Assembly: GCF_029931775.1 (NCBI RefSeq)
Contig: NC_079325.1
Coordinates: forward strand, 54,916,286 to 54,980,285
DNA length: 64,000 nt
Direction: 5' to 3'
Origin: Euleptes europaea
Taxonomy: Eukaryota; Chordata; Lepidosauria; Squamata; Sphaerodactylidae
A model generated the notes under the pieces. The model saw nothing but the letters and a program-made list of their open reading frames with translations. It searched no databases and had not been told where the DNA came from. The translations under genes and the position numbers were made by a program. Numbering within the stretch: position 1 is the stretch's first letter; each line of letters begins with the position of its first letter. Positions 22,537 to 33,993 of the stretch are shown here, piece after piece.

Positions 22537-23179
22537 TACTGATGGATGCTTGGTGTCCGTGGGCATCAAGGATTCAGGCCTTACACATGCAGTCTAAATG
22601 TTCCGACATCATCTGCTTCTGTGACAGCCCACATCGTGGAGTTAAATGCTTGTAAGCCAGATCTCAATCTGGTAGCCGCTTGTGCATTTGGTGAAGCTGA
22701 ACTTCTCTGAAATCTATGGTGGAAGGTAAGCTTTGCTCAGACAACAGTACAAGCCTGATCGCTCCGACCTGCCCTGTAGAGGCTGTTGGTGCCAAGAAGT
22801 ATGAAAGTGCAGAATCTTCAAAAGCCAACGGTTTAATGGATTTTAGAAGCCAACGGTTTAATGGATTTTTCCTACCCAAGTCCAAAATGGCTGAACATCC
22901 TTTGAAGAAAAAAAAAAGATGCTGGGAGGTTGCAGTTGAAATTAGTCCAGGCTGAGAAATCCCAGTAGTTTTCTAATGAGCAATCCTTGGCTGTGGCCTT
23001 ATAATGTTTCCCATCATTATTACTGGCTTGGGAAAGTATCTTCCTAGATAGGAAGGATCTTACTAGTGAGGCTGATGGACTACTTTCTCTATTAAGTTTG
23101 GAGAAGGCAATTATTTCTCTCTTGCTCTCTCACACACACATGGACACACATACCCACATAAAATCATTGCTGAAGCCTA

Positions 23180-23389
23180 GGGTTGCCAATTTCCAGGTAC
23201 GGCCTGGAGATCTCCTATGATTACTGCTGATCTCCAGACTACAGAGATCAGTTCCCCCTGAAGAACAGGCGTCTTTGGAGGATGGTCTGTATGGCATTAT
23301 ACCCTATGGAAGTCCCTTCCCTGTTCAAACAGCTCCCCAGACTTCACCTCCAAATCTCCAGGAATTTTCCAACCTGGAGTTGGCAACCC
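23180..23389. mobile_element. MITE, AGGGTTGCCA family
   Basis: The ends GGGTTGCCAATTTCCAGGT and AACCTGGAGTTGGCAACCC are inverted. TA borders the left end; the right border reads TG, probably a mutated TA. Confidence 0.7.
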
Positions 23390-23732
23390 TGCTGATTGTC
23401 CAGGCACTAGGACAGTCTTAGATCTTTGCTGAAATAACAGCTTTGCCAGCCAATGAGATGGTACTAGAAGAAGCAAAATCAACAGTTCAGAAAACCGATA
23501 AGAATAGGATTTACATCGAATCTTTACTTGAAGATGTTCCTGTTTGCTAAAGCAACTGAAAAAGTACACAGAGCTGATTCTTATAAATTTTTCAGCTTAA
23601 AGCCAGTAATAGAACCTAACTACACAATACACTGGGAGTTCTGTGTACAGGACACTCAACATGTTTTTTAAACTCACCTAGGTAGAAATATGCGGAAGTA
23701 TATAAATTCCCAACAATTTTGACCAATTTTGT

Positions 23733-23850
23733 CTGGTCTGGCGATGCTCTCCAACAACCTCTTCTTTAAGGTCCTTTAACTGGTAATTGAACCTGAGATC
23801 TTCTGCATATCAAGCAGGTGCTCTACCATGGAGCCACGGAGTACCCAAGT
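23733..23850 (-). mobile_element. tRNA-Ala-derived SINE fragment
   Basis: In reverse: CCATGGTAGAGCACCTGCTT, GATATGCAGAAGATCTCAGG and TTCAATTACCAGTTAAAGG, the tRNA-like head of the 61.9-kb SINE family. Confidence 0.65.
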
Positions 23851-24361
23851 ACCAAAGAGCACTGAGAGAGCCCACCGGCCCCAGTATTTCCCATGGCTCC
23901 TTTTGCTCCCTACGCTTTCAGTCTCAACATATTAAGATCCTCTAGCACGGATTAAATTTGTGTTTACTGGCATTCCATCATGTAAAATATACCTTTGTAT
24001 ACACATGTCATGTGTGTACAGAAAAATCCTTGCCCCCCCCCCCCCGCCCCAATGACAGCCTTTACTGTTTGTTTGCTGGGACTTGCCTGCTAATTTTTCT
24101 AGAGTTGCCTCTGGGTGCCTGCTTCAGCTATGTTGGTGTCACAGAGACTGAGAAAGAGATTGGCATGCCAAGAGGAGAACAAGTGGATCTCCAGCGTCTG
24201 CCTGGAGTGCAGACACAGTTGCAAAGGAGATAAAGAAGTGATGAACATTAAAATACAAAAAAACCAGAATATGATTTTAAAGTGGCGGCCGTTCTCTGTT
24301 GCATCAAAACTGTATCTTAAAGACGAACAGACAGATAGAGAAGCATAACGGTAGCACAGTA

Positions 24362-24839
24362 GTCAAAAGGCAAGAGTCCAGTAGCACCTTAAAGACTAAC
24401 AAAAATATTTTCTGGTAGGGTATGAGCTTTCGTAAGCCGCAGCTCACTTCTTCAGATACAGCTAGAATGTGAATCCATCGGTCTTTAAGTAGAGGAACAG
24501 TATGTAAATGTGAATAGCAGGCTTGATGGGATTAGGTGTGATATGCAGAAGAGTCTGTGATGTCCAGGGGAGAGATGGGTGTGGAGAAATCAGCATTGGT
24601 AATGGGCCATGAATGCAAGGTCTTTATTCAGCCCAGGTAAATGCATTGACTTTAGTTTGAATATCAACTGTAATTCAGCAGTTTCTCTTTCCAATCTCCC
24701 TTTGAAATTCCTTTGTAAGAGAACTGCTACTCTTAAATCTGCAACAGAATGTCCTGGAAGGTTGAAATGTTCACCCACTAGTTTTTCAATATTGTGGTTT
24801 CTGATGTCAGACTTATGTCCATTTAATAGTATTTAATAG
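24362..24839 (-). mobile_element. Penelope-like element 3' fragment with hammerhead-like core
   Basis: The minus strand encodes GEHFNLPGHSVADLRVAVLL and then AFMAHYQC, the C-terminal region after a GIY-YIG domain. Further on it carries CTGAAGAAGTGAGC and GGCTTACGAAAGCTC, which fit a hammerhead CUGANGA...GAAA core. A 10-bp direct repeat TAGCACAGTA bounds it (24352-24361, 24840-24849). It is 5'-truncated. Confidence 0.8.
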
Positions 24840-24849
24840 TAGCACAGTA

Positions 24850-26640
24850 TTCTTTGTTTCGAGTTTATGAATTATGATGCCTCTAAGGGACACAAAGGGC
24901 GCAACGTTTTAATGTGCCTGGGGCAAAGCAGCAGCACAAACAAACCTCCACCACCCTTTTTATTGATTGTGGGTACAGACCCAGTAGGAAGCAGAGGTGA
25001 AGGCATAACACGCAGGGTGGGATTGATCACTCTCTCACCCTGGGACCATCTGGTTTGACGCATGAGATCTCTGCAATAGGCCCCAAGCTAGGTTGAATGA
25101 CCAAGCTAGGCTGTGAGGGTTCCCAACCTTCCTGTGCAAACTCCATAAAATCACTTGCTCAGACTATCATGAAGAAACAAGGAACTTTATTGGAAGCTTC
25201 AGGTAGTACAGGCCTTACACTGGTAAAGTTGCAAGTGAATACAGTTTCACAAAGACAGAATTATAACCCCTACAGGGAAGCAGATGTCAAACGTATGTTA
25301 TGGGAATCTACGAGATAATTGTGCATGGTACAAAACATCAAAGAACTCAGGGAGCTTGTTAGTACTATCTACCCACCAAGGCCACAGTGGTGGAAGGGAG
25401 TCAGTGAGAGCAAGGGAGGGACGTGGGAAGAGGGAAGAGACATTCCAACCTGGGGCCCGTCAGACGCTGCGCCTGAACCAAGGAAAGTCAAGAGGCTTGG
25501 ACTGCTTTTACGAGTCCAGGGAGGGGGGGGGGAACATACAAGGCAAAGGCCTACCCAAGGCAAGGCGTACAGACCCTCACATAGGCATGCCATCCACCCC
25601 ACCCCACCCCAATCAGCATTGATCAATCTCCCTTGCCTCTGCTCCATCCGTTCTGTTCCCTCCACCACCACCCCCCACTCTGGTTGCGGCAATCTCTTTT
25701 TCCAAAACAAGAAATAAGAGCTCTGAATCTACCCCCTTGGCCTGCATTGCTCTGAGTTCATTGCTCTTAGGTTCTTTCAAAGGTTAACATATTGCCTTTT
25801 CAAAAATTGAACACATTCAAATAAAACCAACACCAATCTTCTTAGAACAGCAACAGCAGGGATAGCCTCGTTTCAGCCAAACCCTCTCCGAAGGTGGGCT
25901 TAACCACCTTTATGAGAGACAATGAGGTAACCACGGTTTCAGGGCTGGTTCTGGAGAGTGCAAGTCAGGGCAGAAACCGTTTAAATAAACAAAAAAGAGC
26001 AGGCCTAGGTCTCCTCATGTAGTGCCCTAATTAACTTAGTTTATAGAGAAAACATATATGCTGTCACATATATGCATATTCACATAGCATAACACACACA
26101 CACACATATATAGATTCTTATGTACAAGTCTAGAATCACTTTGCATTATGGGTAACATGTACTTTGGTCAAGCTACATTCATTGCTGAGGAGCCTGGGTC
26201 AGAGTGACCCAGCAAGCAGTTTGCAGGCAGCTGACTAGGTGAGGTCATTCCCTCTTGGTACAGGCAGGTTGCTTAATTAAGCCTGGAGCTTTGATTTAAG
26301 ACAAGACATGTCATCTTGGAATGTGAAGCTGTGCCTCCTCATTAACCATTAGGCAACGCCTTGAAGAGCATTTTCTATTGGATATGCAAATAATTGCTTA
26401 TACGTCCAAGAGGTTTATTGAACAGTTCAGTGTTACGTGTGTATTACGTTTCTGTAACCACCCATTATCAAAGTCTATATCCATGCTTGCAATCCTTTGA
26501 TGTGTGTGGAAAATTGCTCTGCGCTTTAGGCAATTTTCACCAGCATTTTGTTATATTGGCCAATAAAATAACCTGCTTTGATTCTTCAGCTTCCAACTGT
26601 TTTATTGTGATTGAATATTAATACAATAAGGCAGTAGAAC
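24850..26640. other. Intergenic, mostly unassigned
   Basis: It contains a TTTATTG-bearing stretch (25.1-25.3 kb) and a (CA)n/(TA)n run at 26.09-26.11 kb. Possible decayed retroelement sequence is present, but no paired ends, target duplication or open frame was found. Confidence 0.4.
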
Positions 26641-26689
26641 ATTACACTCAGGGAGATGTGGGCCAAGCACCGTAAAGGCCCCATTCATC

Positions 26690-27130
26690 ACTGCAAATAT
26701 TCTCTCTTGACTCTCCAGGATGGGCCCGCGGGCTGCAGCCTGGCGTCCTCCTCTCTTAGGCCGCAGAGCCGGCTTGGAAAGACCGGAGCCCGCCTCTCCC
26801 GTCTAGGCCGCGCCACAGCTGACGAGGGAGACGCCGACCCCTCCCAGCCTCCGCGGCCCGGCCCCGGGCCCGCCTCCGCTCCCTCCCTGCTCGGCGGCCG
26901 CCTTCTCCTGCCGGAGCTGCCCGCCCGCCCGGTCGCTGTCCAGCAGCCATCGCCTCTCCCTGCCGGGGCGGCAGGTAAAAGCGGCTGTCCGGGCCTCGAA
27001 CGGACGGGGCCGCCCCTCGCCTCGCCCGCGTCGCCTCGCCCGCCCGCTCCGAGGGGCGAGGCCTAGCGCGGCCCCCTAAGCCCCGGCCTCGCCTAAGCGT
27101 TCGCCCCGGGAGAGGCGCTTTCCCGGGGGA
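26690..27130 (+). promoter_or_regulatory. USP20: CpG island, candidate USP20 promoter and leader exon
   Basis: A strongly CpG-rich block with no long conserved protein. A donor-like GCGGCAG/GTAAAAG ends a possible non-coding first exon at 26974. It lies about 7 kb upstream of the USP20 start codon on the same strand. No other gene start fits it. The exon's left edge cannot be set. Confidence 0.6.
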
Positions 27131-27516
27131 AGGGGTCTCGCGGGCCGCGCGGGTGTCAGGGGGAGTTCGGATAGGGGAGGGGGATAGGGAAAGGAGGGCT
27201 CGAGCCATTGGGGGGGTGGGGGTGTCACCGTTATCTCGGGGTAGGGGAGTGAGGGTGGAGGGTGGCAGGATCCCCACCGTTGACGTGAGGAGGGGGCTGG
27301 AAAGGGAGCGGGCTTCGCAGGGCCTTCTCGTTGTTCGTTTGGGACAGGGACTCTTGTCAATATTACTTATCAGCTGGGGAGGGGTGGGGAGGGTCCCTGA
27401 AAGGGGTTTTTGTTACCTGCACTGACTTTGGAGCTGGATAAGTGGGGGGGGGGGCTGAGTCTTTGCACAACTTGTTGCTAATTTTTTTGGGGGGGGATTT
27501 AATTAAACTACTTATA

Positions 27517-27947
27517 TGTGTTTGTAAAGTGCCTTCAAGTCGCAGCGGACTTATGGCGACCCCCTTTTGGGGTTTTCAAGGCACGAGACTAGCAGAGGTG
27601 GTTTGCCATTACCTGGCTCTGCAGAGCAACCCTGGACTTCCTTGGTGGTCTCCCATCCCAGTGCCAACCTGGGCTGACCCTGCTTAGCTTCTGAGATGGG
27701 GCTAGCTTGCACCCTCCAGGTTGTGTATGTGTGTAAAGTGCCGTCAAGGCGCAACCGACTTATGGCGACCCCCTTTTGGGGTTTTCAGGGCAAGAGACTA
27801 GCAGAGGTGGTTTGCCAGTGCCTTCCTCTGCACAGCAACCCTGCTATTCCTTGGTGGTCTCCCATCCAAATACTAACCAGGGCTGACCCTGCTTCGCTTC
27901 TGAGATCTGACGAGATCAGGCTAGCCTGGCCCATCCAGGTCAGGGCT
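27517..27947 (-). mobile_element. 5S-SINE head-to-tail dimer
   Basis: Two reversed 5S-SINE monomers (about 27517-27725 and 27726-27947), each with AAAGTGCC tail, CTTATGGCGACCCCC, GAGACTAGCAGAGGTGG, TTCCTTGGTGGTCTCCCATC and CTGACCCTGCTT 5S head. One perfect 12-bp repeat AAACTACTTATA flanks the pair (27505-27516, 27948-27959). Confidence 0.85.
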
Positions 27948-27959
27948 AAACTACTTATA

Positions 27960-30203
27960 CTTTGCCTTTTTTGCACAGATTCCCCCCAAAAGCATTCAAG
28001 GCAGCTGATTTCCCCCACCTACCCCTCCCCAGGGATTAACATGGGGAAATAATGTAGAGGGGTGGTTCTTTGCTATCCTCCCCATTGTCAATTTATGCAG
28101 TGATCACTACTGTATGGGGCACGTTTGGAGTGCTGATGGACGAGGCCGCTCTGAATGGTGCTGGTGACTGCAAGATGTGCCTCCCTCCCCAGAGTTAGTT
28201 ATGAATGTTACAGTGGGAGTATCCTGAGACAAATTTATTGCTCTCCCCCCCCTTCCCCCAGGTATGTCATTACTTTGGAAAAATTGATTTTGCATAGGGT
28301 TTTGAATTGGGATATGTTGGATTTTCCCCCTTGGATATTTTCTTGGGTGGAAGGGGGGGGGAGTTGGCATGTGGTAGACTTGAAGGTGCTTTGTCATGTA
28401 ATAAATAAATCCTATCAGGCAAAATCTCTTTGAGAATCTTGGTTGCTTCATAAGATCAGTTCTCGTTTAACACTTCTACATCCCATTTCGTACACAGTAG
28501 GCAGAAATGAAGTTTAAAGCATTCTCATGTTTAAAATGCAAGTCTTGTGCTAATTTGTGGTTCATGTTGTGGGACCAGGAGTGGCAGTGGTAATTGTGGA
28601 ATAAATACTAGGGAGTTAGTGGTGTCAATTTAACCATGATCTCTGGGGAGCATGTGCGAGGAAGAATGCAGGAACACACCTATATACTTGTGATATGGTG
28701 TGTTCTTAGGTTTGGAATAATGCCCAAGAGGATTGAGAAGTGGACTTTGTGGTGGTAGACTCGATTTTGGAATACTGCCAGAATATGATGCAAAACATGG
28801 CTTTTAGATAATACTGGAGGGTTTGTGGTAAAGCAGGCCAGGCAACAAATTTTTGCGCAAGTTGGATTTCTGATTTTGGTGCAGATGTCCTTTGATGAGC
28901 TGGAGAAGCCACGTGGAAGCTGTAAGGTGCCTGCATCCTCTTGCATGAGCAGACAACTGGCCTACAAAAACCATCAGAAGATGCACATCTAGTGCATCGG
29001 ACAGATTTTACAAAATTATGAGGGTTGAGTTCCTCAATAAGCAGGATTCTATCTAGTATATTTTTACCCTTCTCTTCCTCTAGGATGCTTGGGGTGGCAT
29101 GCAGGATTCTTCCCTCCTCCATTGTATCCTCACAGCAGCCCTGTGAGGTAGCCTAGAGTGAGAGAGTGACTGGTCCAAGGTGACCTAGTAAGCTTCCACG
29201 GCCAAGTGGGAATTTCAGCCCTTGTCTTCTTGTTCCTAGTCTGACTCTCAAGGCAATTCATTGCATCACCTCAAGCTTCACGATCCATGACAAGTAACAA
29301 GCAAGCGTTTTGCAATGGTTTTACAAGCTTGGATTGTACATAGCTGTACCTCTTCAGACGTGGTATTCAAGATGAGCAGTGCAAATAGACCTGTGAGTAC
29401 CTGCAAGGTTTTGGAGTTTCACCTTCTGCTCCTCCTCCAGGCATCTGCAAGAAACTGAGAAGATGAAACCTGAGGGTTTGGGCAGAAAGGGACAGGGGGA
29501 CGCAGCAGCACCAGCTGTTAGAAAAAATGATGAGTAATGCCTTGTTCTTCTGTCGGAAAGGACAGTCTGCTGCTCAGCCTTGGATGCTCTGCAGTGATAG
29601 TCGTGGGGGAAGAGTTGTTTTGTCAGGATAACCATCTGGTCCTTTGCAGACTAGCAGGGAAAGGTTTCCAGAGAAGCATTTTGCTTTACATTGGAGGAAC
29701 CGAAGGCTTTTGTCTTCTGGCTTGCATGAGCATCCTGGACCTGCAGGGGATAGAGACCATGGAAAGAGGAATTCCAACGTTTTCGTAAGAGTGCATCCAG
29801 TCACCTATTTAGAAGTGGGGTGGGTGTGTATTCAGGGCATACTTCTCTCCCAGATCCTGTGCTGGGTCATCCCCCCACTTGCTTATTCAGCAGCAGGTTC
29901 AGGGCAAGGGCCATTTTGCATGTTGGAAGGAGGGATGCTGAAAACGGGAACAGAGTTGGGGTGCTTCTGTTTTTAAAAATGAGTTTTACCAGAAGACACC
30001 AAGCCCCAAAAATATTAAATGCTGCTGTGTTGGCAGCTTACCCAAGAGTGAATTTCTGTTGCTTAGTTCTCCCTGAAACTGTAACATCTGTGTCGGGGCT
30101 CTACCCCATCAAGTACAGGCTCCCATGACTGGCTACGTCTCTGTACAAAATAAATTCTGTGCTTGTAGAAAACTAGAGAATTATGGCGGAGTCTTGTCAG
30201 GAG
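27960..30203. other. USP20 5' intron or intergenic, little recognised
   Basis: Apart from a reversed SINE fragment at 29.12-29.26 kb no repeat or exon is clear. Non-coding USP20 leader exons could lie here unseen. Confidence 0.4.
29115..29260 (-). mobile_element. tRNA-derived SINE fragment
   Basis: TCACAGCAGCCCTGTGAGGT, AGTGACTGGTCCAAGGTGAC and CTAGTAAGCTTCC are the reverse of the CORE/MIR-like SINE body. Confidence 0.6.
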
Positions 30204-30485
30204 CCCCGTGGCGCAAAGTGTTAAGCTGCAGTACTGCAGTTAAAAGCTCTGCTCACGACCTGAGTTCGATCCCGACGGAAGTCGGCTCAAGGTTGACTCA
30301 GCCTTCCATCCTTCCAAGGTCAGTAAAATGAGTACCCACCTTGCTGGGGGTAAAGGGAAGATGACTGGGGAAGGCACTGGCAAACCACCCCGCAAACAAA
30401 GTCTGCCTAGAAAACGTTGGGATGTGACGTCTCCCCATGGGTCAGGAATGACCTGGTGCTTGCACGGGACCTTTACCTTACCTTG
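30204..30485 (+). mobile_element. Sauria-type SINE
   Basis: It starts GGAGCCCCGTGGCGCAAAGT with B box GAGTTCGATCCCGACGG, then GACTCAGCCTTCCATCCTTC, AAAGGGAAGATGACTGGGG and GGGATGTGACGTC, ending GACCTTTACCTT. This is a tRNA-headed squamate SINE layout. Confidence 0.8.
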
Positions 30486-30599
30486 TCTATTAATCTTTTT
30501 CCTGATCATCTAGTTTTCAGTGTTGAGAATTTTAAAAAGTTAATCGTTTGATCCTAGTGTATAACATAGACACTGGATCATTGCCTCAATGAGAACTTT

Positions 30600-30865
30600 T
30601 TTTTTTTTGCTGTCAAGTCACAGCTGACTTATGGAGACCCCGTAGGATTTTCAAGGCAAGAGATGTTCGGAGGTGGTTTGCCATTTCCTGCCTCCATGTC
30701 ACGACCCTGGTATTCCTTGGAGGCCTCCCATCCAAACCTTTGCCAGGATCGAGGCCGAGAGTGTGTGACTGGCCCAAGGTCACCCAGCAAGTTTCCATGG
30801 CAGAGTGGGGATTCGAACCTGGGTTTCCCAGATCCTAGTCCCACACCTTAACCACTATGCCTCAT
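30600..30865 (-). mobile_element. Composite SINE: tRNA head, shared body, BovB-type tail
   Basis: In reverse: GAGGCATAGTGGTTAAGGTG head, GGTTCGAATCCCCACTCTGC, CCTTGGGCCAGTCACAC, then GGAAATGGCAAACCACCTCC, CTTGCCTTGAAAATCC and GTGACTTGACAGCAAAAAAA. The second half matches the 5S-SINE body, so heads have been exchanged on a common 3' module. Confidence 0.75.
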
Positions 30866-33800
30866 TGGCTGTCGCCAATGAGAACTAGGTCTTTGTTATT
30901 TATTTAATTGTATTTATTTATAAAATTTATACTCTGTTTTTGTGTTCTCATCAAAGCTACCAAGGCTGCTAACAGATTTAAAACATACATAATAAATGTG
31001 TGTTTTTTAAAGACAAGTTTTAAAAAACCAAGCAGAAACATCGTCTAATGATATAGCATACTGAGTCGGGCTGCTGGTCCATTGAGTTTATTTTAGCTGC
31101 TTCTTGTGTTCTTGAGCCTCTTTAAGTAAATAAAAGCAGAAAGCTATGGGCAGTTAGTCAAATAGTGATTGGGTCAATTTGTAAGGTGTTTAATTTGCAT
31201 TGGCTTATTTGTTTGGTTTTAAGGTAATTACTATTGTAAGGTGCTTTGGGCTTTTAGGAAAGGCAGTGTTGACATTTTTAAAGTAAGTCTAGGTCTTTCC
31301 TTCTACTTTGGGTCCAAGAATTAGACTCGCAGTGCAAAGCTTGACCTCTGCTACTAAGTTACAGCTCACATAATGCTGTTTTTACACCCTGGATGTGCAG
31401 TTCACCAAAGTCATTTGGCAATATGTCTGAATTCTTGGCTCCTTTTTGTATTTCAAGGGAGAAGAGCAAGCCTTACTCCTGAAACATTCACAGTTGCATT
31501 CACAGTCACATGGGGGAACATTGTTCCTCTTTTAAAGAGGAGGTCTGGGTTTTCCTCCCTTTTCCACTATGAAAATAATAGTCCCCAAGAGTTTGCCTTT
31601 TGTTTGGTGTTGGTGCGTGTGCCCTTCAGGATAGGAATTGGTGGTATAACCTGGCTGCCATTTAAAGCTTAACGTGACATTGAGAGGCAAAAACTGAACA
31701 GGGTTTGGCCCCAGATCTCTCATCCATACCTGCCATACCGTCTAAACAAGCTATTTCTTGCTTAGTTGAACTGTTATGACCTCAGTGCTGCAAAAAGACA
31801 CTGATGGGCGCACAAAATGTGGTTAAAAACAAAACACCAAGCATAACTGTGTCTTCAAAGAAGTTAGTAGCCCACAGAAAGTCCCACCAGCCTGCCAGTC
31901 CACACATAGAGTTTTGTGGCCTAAAAGAGAACCTTTTTGTTTTGTTTTGTTTTCAGTAAAGCCGGTTATGAGATAGCAATCCTTCCTTGCCTAAGGATGA
32001 CCCAGATGAGTGGCTGTGGATAAGCCTGCTGGCTGGAAATAATGCTGAAATTCTGTTTGGTACCAGTTTGTCAGCATGCAGAATTGCACACTTTGCATGG
32101 CTCGTGGGGTTCTTCCCCCTTCACTCTGCAAAACTGTTTTATCTCTTGATTGGTAAGAGTTAGATGTCGCATCAGGGTTTTCTCTTTATCTTACATCTAA
32201 GGCCTGGCTGTTAGCAGGGCATCCTAGACGCATGCTGGCTGCTCCTTGTGTCAGTTAACTCAGTCCAACATATGACCCAACTCTGGATGAAATAGACTTA
32301 AAATGGTGCACTTATGCACATGTGCAAGGATATTGGACTCTCATCTATTCCCACTGTGTACCAAAAGCTTTTAAATCTTTGTGCAAACAAAATCCTAACT
32401 GTGTGCTTGGAATATCTTGGACTGTCAGTGGAGTCCCTGCAGATCCTGTGTGGAGTTCTTTGAGCAAGGGGTTGCAAAACTAACTGGCCTTTTTGCATGA
32501 ATTGTTTAGTGCAGCAAGCTATTTTGAGCCTTAAATTTTCAGTATGTAGTTAAGAGCTACTCACCTTTGCATATGAATCACTGCCAGGTGAGCAAATGGT
32601 GAAGTTTTTGTATTTTGGATAAGAATGAGCTGTTCTTTTACCCCTCCCCAAGGTTCCTGGTAGTCCACAGTTTACTAATATACGTTTGCTTGGGCAAGAG
32701 GACTTAAATGGAAGTTGTTACTCAGCCTTGCCTATGAGGATGCACATTTTATAATTCTCGTCCCAACCTCCCCATAGCAATTGAGATACGTAGCCGAACA
32801 ACTCTGAACAATAGTCTGAGATGAGCATTGCTGCTGGGCAAGGTGACCACCTACAGATTCTCCAAAGCTGAGTTCCCACATGATCAGAAACTCTCCAGTG
32901 TGGCTGATTCTAGTTGGTTTGTTATTTCACATCCTCACACACTGCTTGCAGTCACACTGTGGGAACTCCTCAGAGTTATTGCTCTGTAAATAAGAACTAA
33001 CCCATTGCTTTTGGTAGGTTCTTCCTGGGCGTGCAATGATGCAGACTGAGTCGCAGGAGCTTGGATTCTGAGACTCCTTTCACTTTCCTTCAAGGTAGGA
33101 TCCCAGCTGCACCTGTTCAATCCAAACTGGTCTGTTGGGTGACATTAAAAATCTGTGTAGGCTTATACAGTTGGTGTGCCCCCAAAATCTGAATAATCAA
33201 TGTAATAACCCTTTAGTAGGTATCTCCAGAATGGCAGAATTCCCTCCTTCCTAGAGGTTTGGAGTTTCAGTTGTTTTGCAGAAATCTTGGCCATTAACAT
33301 ATTTACGTGCTCAAATTGCTGTCTTTGGAAGCATGTTCTGTTTTTAGTTCTGTGTGTTAAGATAATTCTGTCCATAGCTACCCAAAGCAATATCAAATAC
33401 CACTGATTTTTAAGCCTTATCCTCTCTTAATAAAGTTGGCGGGGTTTGTTCTATTTCTTTGGGCATTTGGCTGCTACTGTTTTAATCATTGTTTCTTGTT
33501 GTATTTTTGTTTGTTTGAATTGTTTTTAACTGTTTAATTTTATGCAAACTGTCCTGAGAGTGGCTGTTTGGAAGGTGGCCCACCCAAAAATGGGGACTTG
33601 CAACAAAACCTGGCGGACTATTCTGAAGCTTCCTCCGCACCTTCCCCTTCACCTCAACCCTGTAGGACAGTTCCTGTAGAGAACTGAATTTCCTAAATTT
33701 GGGGCTTTAAGAGGCAACCAGCCAAGCATTTACCATAGGCCTGTAACTGATAATTTAGGGGCTACTTTTCTATTTTAAAATGGCATACATGTGAACAGGC

Positions 33801-33977
33801 AAGAACCAGGAATTTAAAATACAAAACTCTCATCTAATAGACTCTCCAAGTCAGTGTAGCCTCACCATAAAACAGCAAGTCAAGCTAATTTTGTTTGTCC
33901 CCTTTTTTTAGACGTACACTAGCAAAGCTAGACTTGAAACTAAACCAATTTCTTCTGCCATCTTTCTCTCCGCATAG
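30866..33977. other. USP20 5' intron, no repeat or exon recognised
   Basis: Moderately A+T-rich sequence with no splice-bounded conserved exon visible. It precedes the acceptor of the first coding USP20 exon at 33978. Confidence 0.4.
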
Positions 33978-33993
33978 GTGCACTAGGTACAAA

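Noticed and set aside
25100-26640. LTR or endogenous-retrovirus fossil around the TTTATTG words
   Set aside because: No paired ends, no primer site and no recognisable coding domain.
26656-27425. Frames up to about 170 codons in the 26.7-kb CpG island
   Set aside because: Proline- and arginine-rich composition artefacts with no family resemblance; a non-coding leader exon explains the island better.
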